A stretch of 64,000 bases of DNA, from contig NC_012796.1 in assembly GCF_000010665.1 (NCBI RefSeq), forward strand, positions 3,625,501-3,689,500, given 5' to 3'. How positions within the stretch are numbered: the stretch's first letter is position 1; each line of letters opens with the position of its first letter. Source of the DNA: Solidesulfovibrio magneticus RS-1 (lineage in GTDB: Bacteria; Desulfobacterota; Desulfovibrionia; Desulfovibrionales; Desulfovibrionaceae). The position numbers and the translations under genes were made by a program. The notes beneath the pieces were generated by a model. It made no database searches. It was given only the letters and a program-made list of their open reading frames with translations, and had not been told where the DNA came from. Of the stretch, positions 62,677 to 64,000 are shown one piece after another.

Positions 62677-64000
62677 ATGAAGCGTTACACTGTTTGGGCC
62701 CTGCTGGCCGCCCTCGTTCTGGGCATGGCCGGGTTCGCCCAGGCCGCCACGGAAGTGAAGATGACCGGCGATGCCCGCGTCTACGGCGTCTTCTTTGCCA
62801 ATCACAACTTCACCGGCTGGAACACCGGCAGCTGGGACAACAACAGCGGCGCCTACACCGGCGCCGGCACCCAGACCGAAGACCGTTTCCAGATCTGGGA
62901 ACGTTTTCGTCTGCGTTCCGACTTCGTGGCCAACGAGGCCGTGAAGTTCCGTCTGGGCATCAAGGTTGAAGACACCTGGGGCCACGGCACCCTGACCGCC
63001 GCCAACCCGCAGGTCGCCATCGCCGTCTACCAGGCTTACCTGCAGTTCAAGCTGCCGGATTGCGACATCGAAGTCACCGCTGGTCTGCAGGATCTGTCCC
63101 TGCCGGCCAACGCCTTCTTCACCGACTCCGTTGTCTTCGGCGGCGACCGCGCTGCCGCCCTGGTCGTGAACGCCCCGCTGATCAAGGACACCCTGGCCGT
63201 GTCCGCGGGCTTCTCGCGCATGATCGACACCAACCGCACCTACGACACCACCACCACCCAGGTTGCCGACGAGCTGGATATGTACTTCCTGGCTCTGCCC
63301 ATCACCCTGGACGGCTTCAAGGCCACCCCGTGGGGCGCCGTGGCTGTTGCCGGCGACAAGGCCGGCTACTTCAACGCCGGCTTCGCCGACTACCTGATGT
63401 CCGCCGGTTCGGTCCTGTACGGTTGGAAGAACGACCAGAACGCCTACTGGTGGGCTGGCTCGACCTTCGAAGTGACCGCTCTTGACCCCGTGAAGTTCTA
63501 CGCTGACGTCATCTTCGGCGCGGGCGCCATGTCCGACCGCAAGTACGCCAAGCGCCAGGGCTGGTTCATCGACTTCGGCGCCGAGTACACCGGCTGGGAT
63601 ATCCTGACCCCGCAGGTCTTCGGCTGGTGGTCCACCGGCGAAGACGGCTCCATCCGCAACGGTTCCGAGCGTCTGCCGCAGATCCTGCCCAACTGGGGCC
63701 CGGGCAACAGCTTCCTGTTCGACGATTCCCAGGAGCTGGGCAAGGAGTCCAACATGGGCGCCAACCCGGTCGGCGCCTGGGGCCTCGGCGCTTCGCTGAA
63801 CAACATCTCGTTCATCGAAAAGCTGTCCCACATCCTGACCTTCACCTACATGCGCGGCACCAACCAGCCCGGCGCCATCCGCAAGATGAACGTGCTGCTT
63901 GGTTCCAACCCGTACTACACCATGGGTCGCGACCTGACGACTGAGGAATCCCTCATGGCCGTCAACTTCGACACCAAGTACATGATCTACGAGAACCTGG
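62677..64000 (+). CDS. Outer-membrane homotrimeric-type porin, C-terminus beyond window
   Basis: The frame starts at an ATG preceded by AGGAGGAAGGTT, has a signal peptide (MKRYTVWALLAALVLGMAGF, cut after AQA) and at least 420 further residues of alternating amphipathic strands rich in Tyr, Trp and Gly (for example RFQIWERFRLRSDFVANEAV). This is the major porin type of Desulfovibrio. It is open to the right edge. Codon use is strongly biased, suggesting high expression. Upstream, GCGTAAAAAAA occurs twice near 62520-62550. Confidence 0.9.
   Translation, partial: MKRYTVWALLAALVLGMAGFAQAATEVKMTGDARVYGVFFANHNFTGWNTGSWDNNSGAYTGAGTQTEDRFQIWERFRLRSDFVANEAVKFRLGIKVEDTWGHGTLTAANPQVAIAVYQAYLQFKLPDCDIEVTAGLQDLSLPANAFFTDSVVFGGDRAAALVVNAPLIKDTLAVSAGFSRMIDTNRTYDTTTTQVADELDMYFLALPITLDGFKATPWGAVAVAGDKAGYFNAGFADYLMSAGSVLYGWKNDQNAYWWAGSTFEVTALDPVKFYADVIFGAGAMSDRKYAKRQGWFIDFGAEYTGWDILTPQVFGWWSTGEDGSIRNGSERLPQILPNWGPGNSFLFDDSQELGKESNMGANPVGAWGLGASLNNISFIEKLSHILTFTYMRGTNQPGAIRKMNVLLGSNPYYTMGRDLTTEESLMAVNFDTKYMIYENL

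Noticed and set aside
1-64000. CRISPR array
   Set aside because: No regularly spaced short direct repeats with unique spacers were found; the repeats present are long and dispersed.

Overview
The window is a chromosomal piece of a delta-proteobacterial sulfate reducer, most likely a Desulfovibrionaceae member (Desulfovibrio or Solidesulfovibrio type). This is inferred from the GC-rich right end (about 53.9-64 kb), which carries mtaB, a DUF4416 gene, yicC, a DUF370/RemA gene, gmk, a TPR gene, recJ and a porin of the homotrimeric outer-membrane type usual in Desulfovibrio. The remaining 53.7 kb is AT-rich, mosaic and accessory.

The accessory part reads as two related integrative elements in tandem at the 3' end of a minus-strand tRNA-Thr(CGU) gene (53641-53716). 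A 45-nt copy of the tRNA 3' half plus its terminator lies at 19662-19746 and marks the junction. Element B runs from there to the tRNA. Element A runs from 19.7 kb leftwards and leaves the window at position 1. The tRNA-proximal ends (17.4-19.7 and 51.9-53.6 kb) are near copies.

Both elements share a minus-strand core module. In order of transcription it holds a coiled-coil protein of unknown function, a TGT/DpdA-like transglycosylase, a ColE2-type Rep (fused to a PrimPol domain in B), a roughly 0.7-kb noncoding block, a small HTH/AbrB-like regulator, two tyrosine recombinases and a small zinc-ribbon protein. I read the noncoding block as a large structured RNA. Its helices recur at matching places in both copies, with compensatory base changes and conserved loops, and each copy ends in its own intrinsic terminator. 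This is the strongest candidate for something undescribed.

Outside the module the elements carry MucR/Ros-type regulators, DUF6573 genes, GIY-YIG nucleases, a DnaB-C-like ATPase and many small membrane or secreted proteins. The SD of each intact or near-intact DUF6573 gene sits inside a strong hairpin, and broken DUF6573 copies lie at several insertion borders. Element A also has a plus-strand peptide-maturation cluster: radical SAM/SPASM enzyme, 46-aa precursor, terminator-like hairpin, ABC exporter. Element B also has a DUF3987 ATPase, a secreted nuclease/ComEA-like/Cys-rich cassette, an HDOD protein, a hybrid histidine kinase and a lone receiver. No phage structural genes, relaxase or conjugation genes were seen, so the elements look like replication-capable genomic islands or satellites.

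Two interspersed repeat families fill the gaps: one headed by a GCGC...GCGC palindrome, and a GC-rich block of about 230 bp. In the core, a run of ten C residues puts the end of mtaB out of frame and joins it to the next gene.
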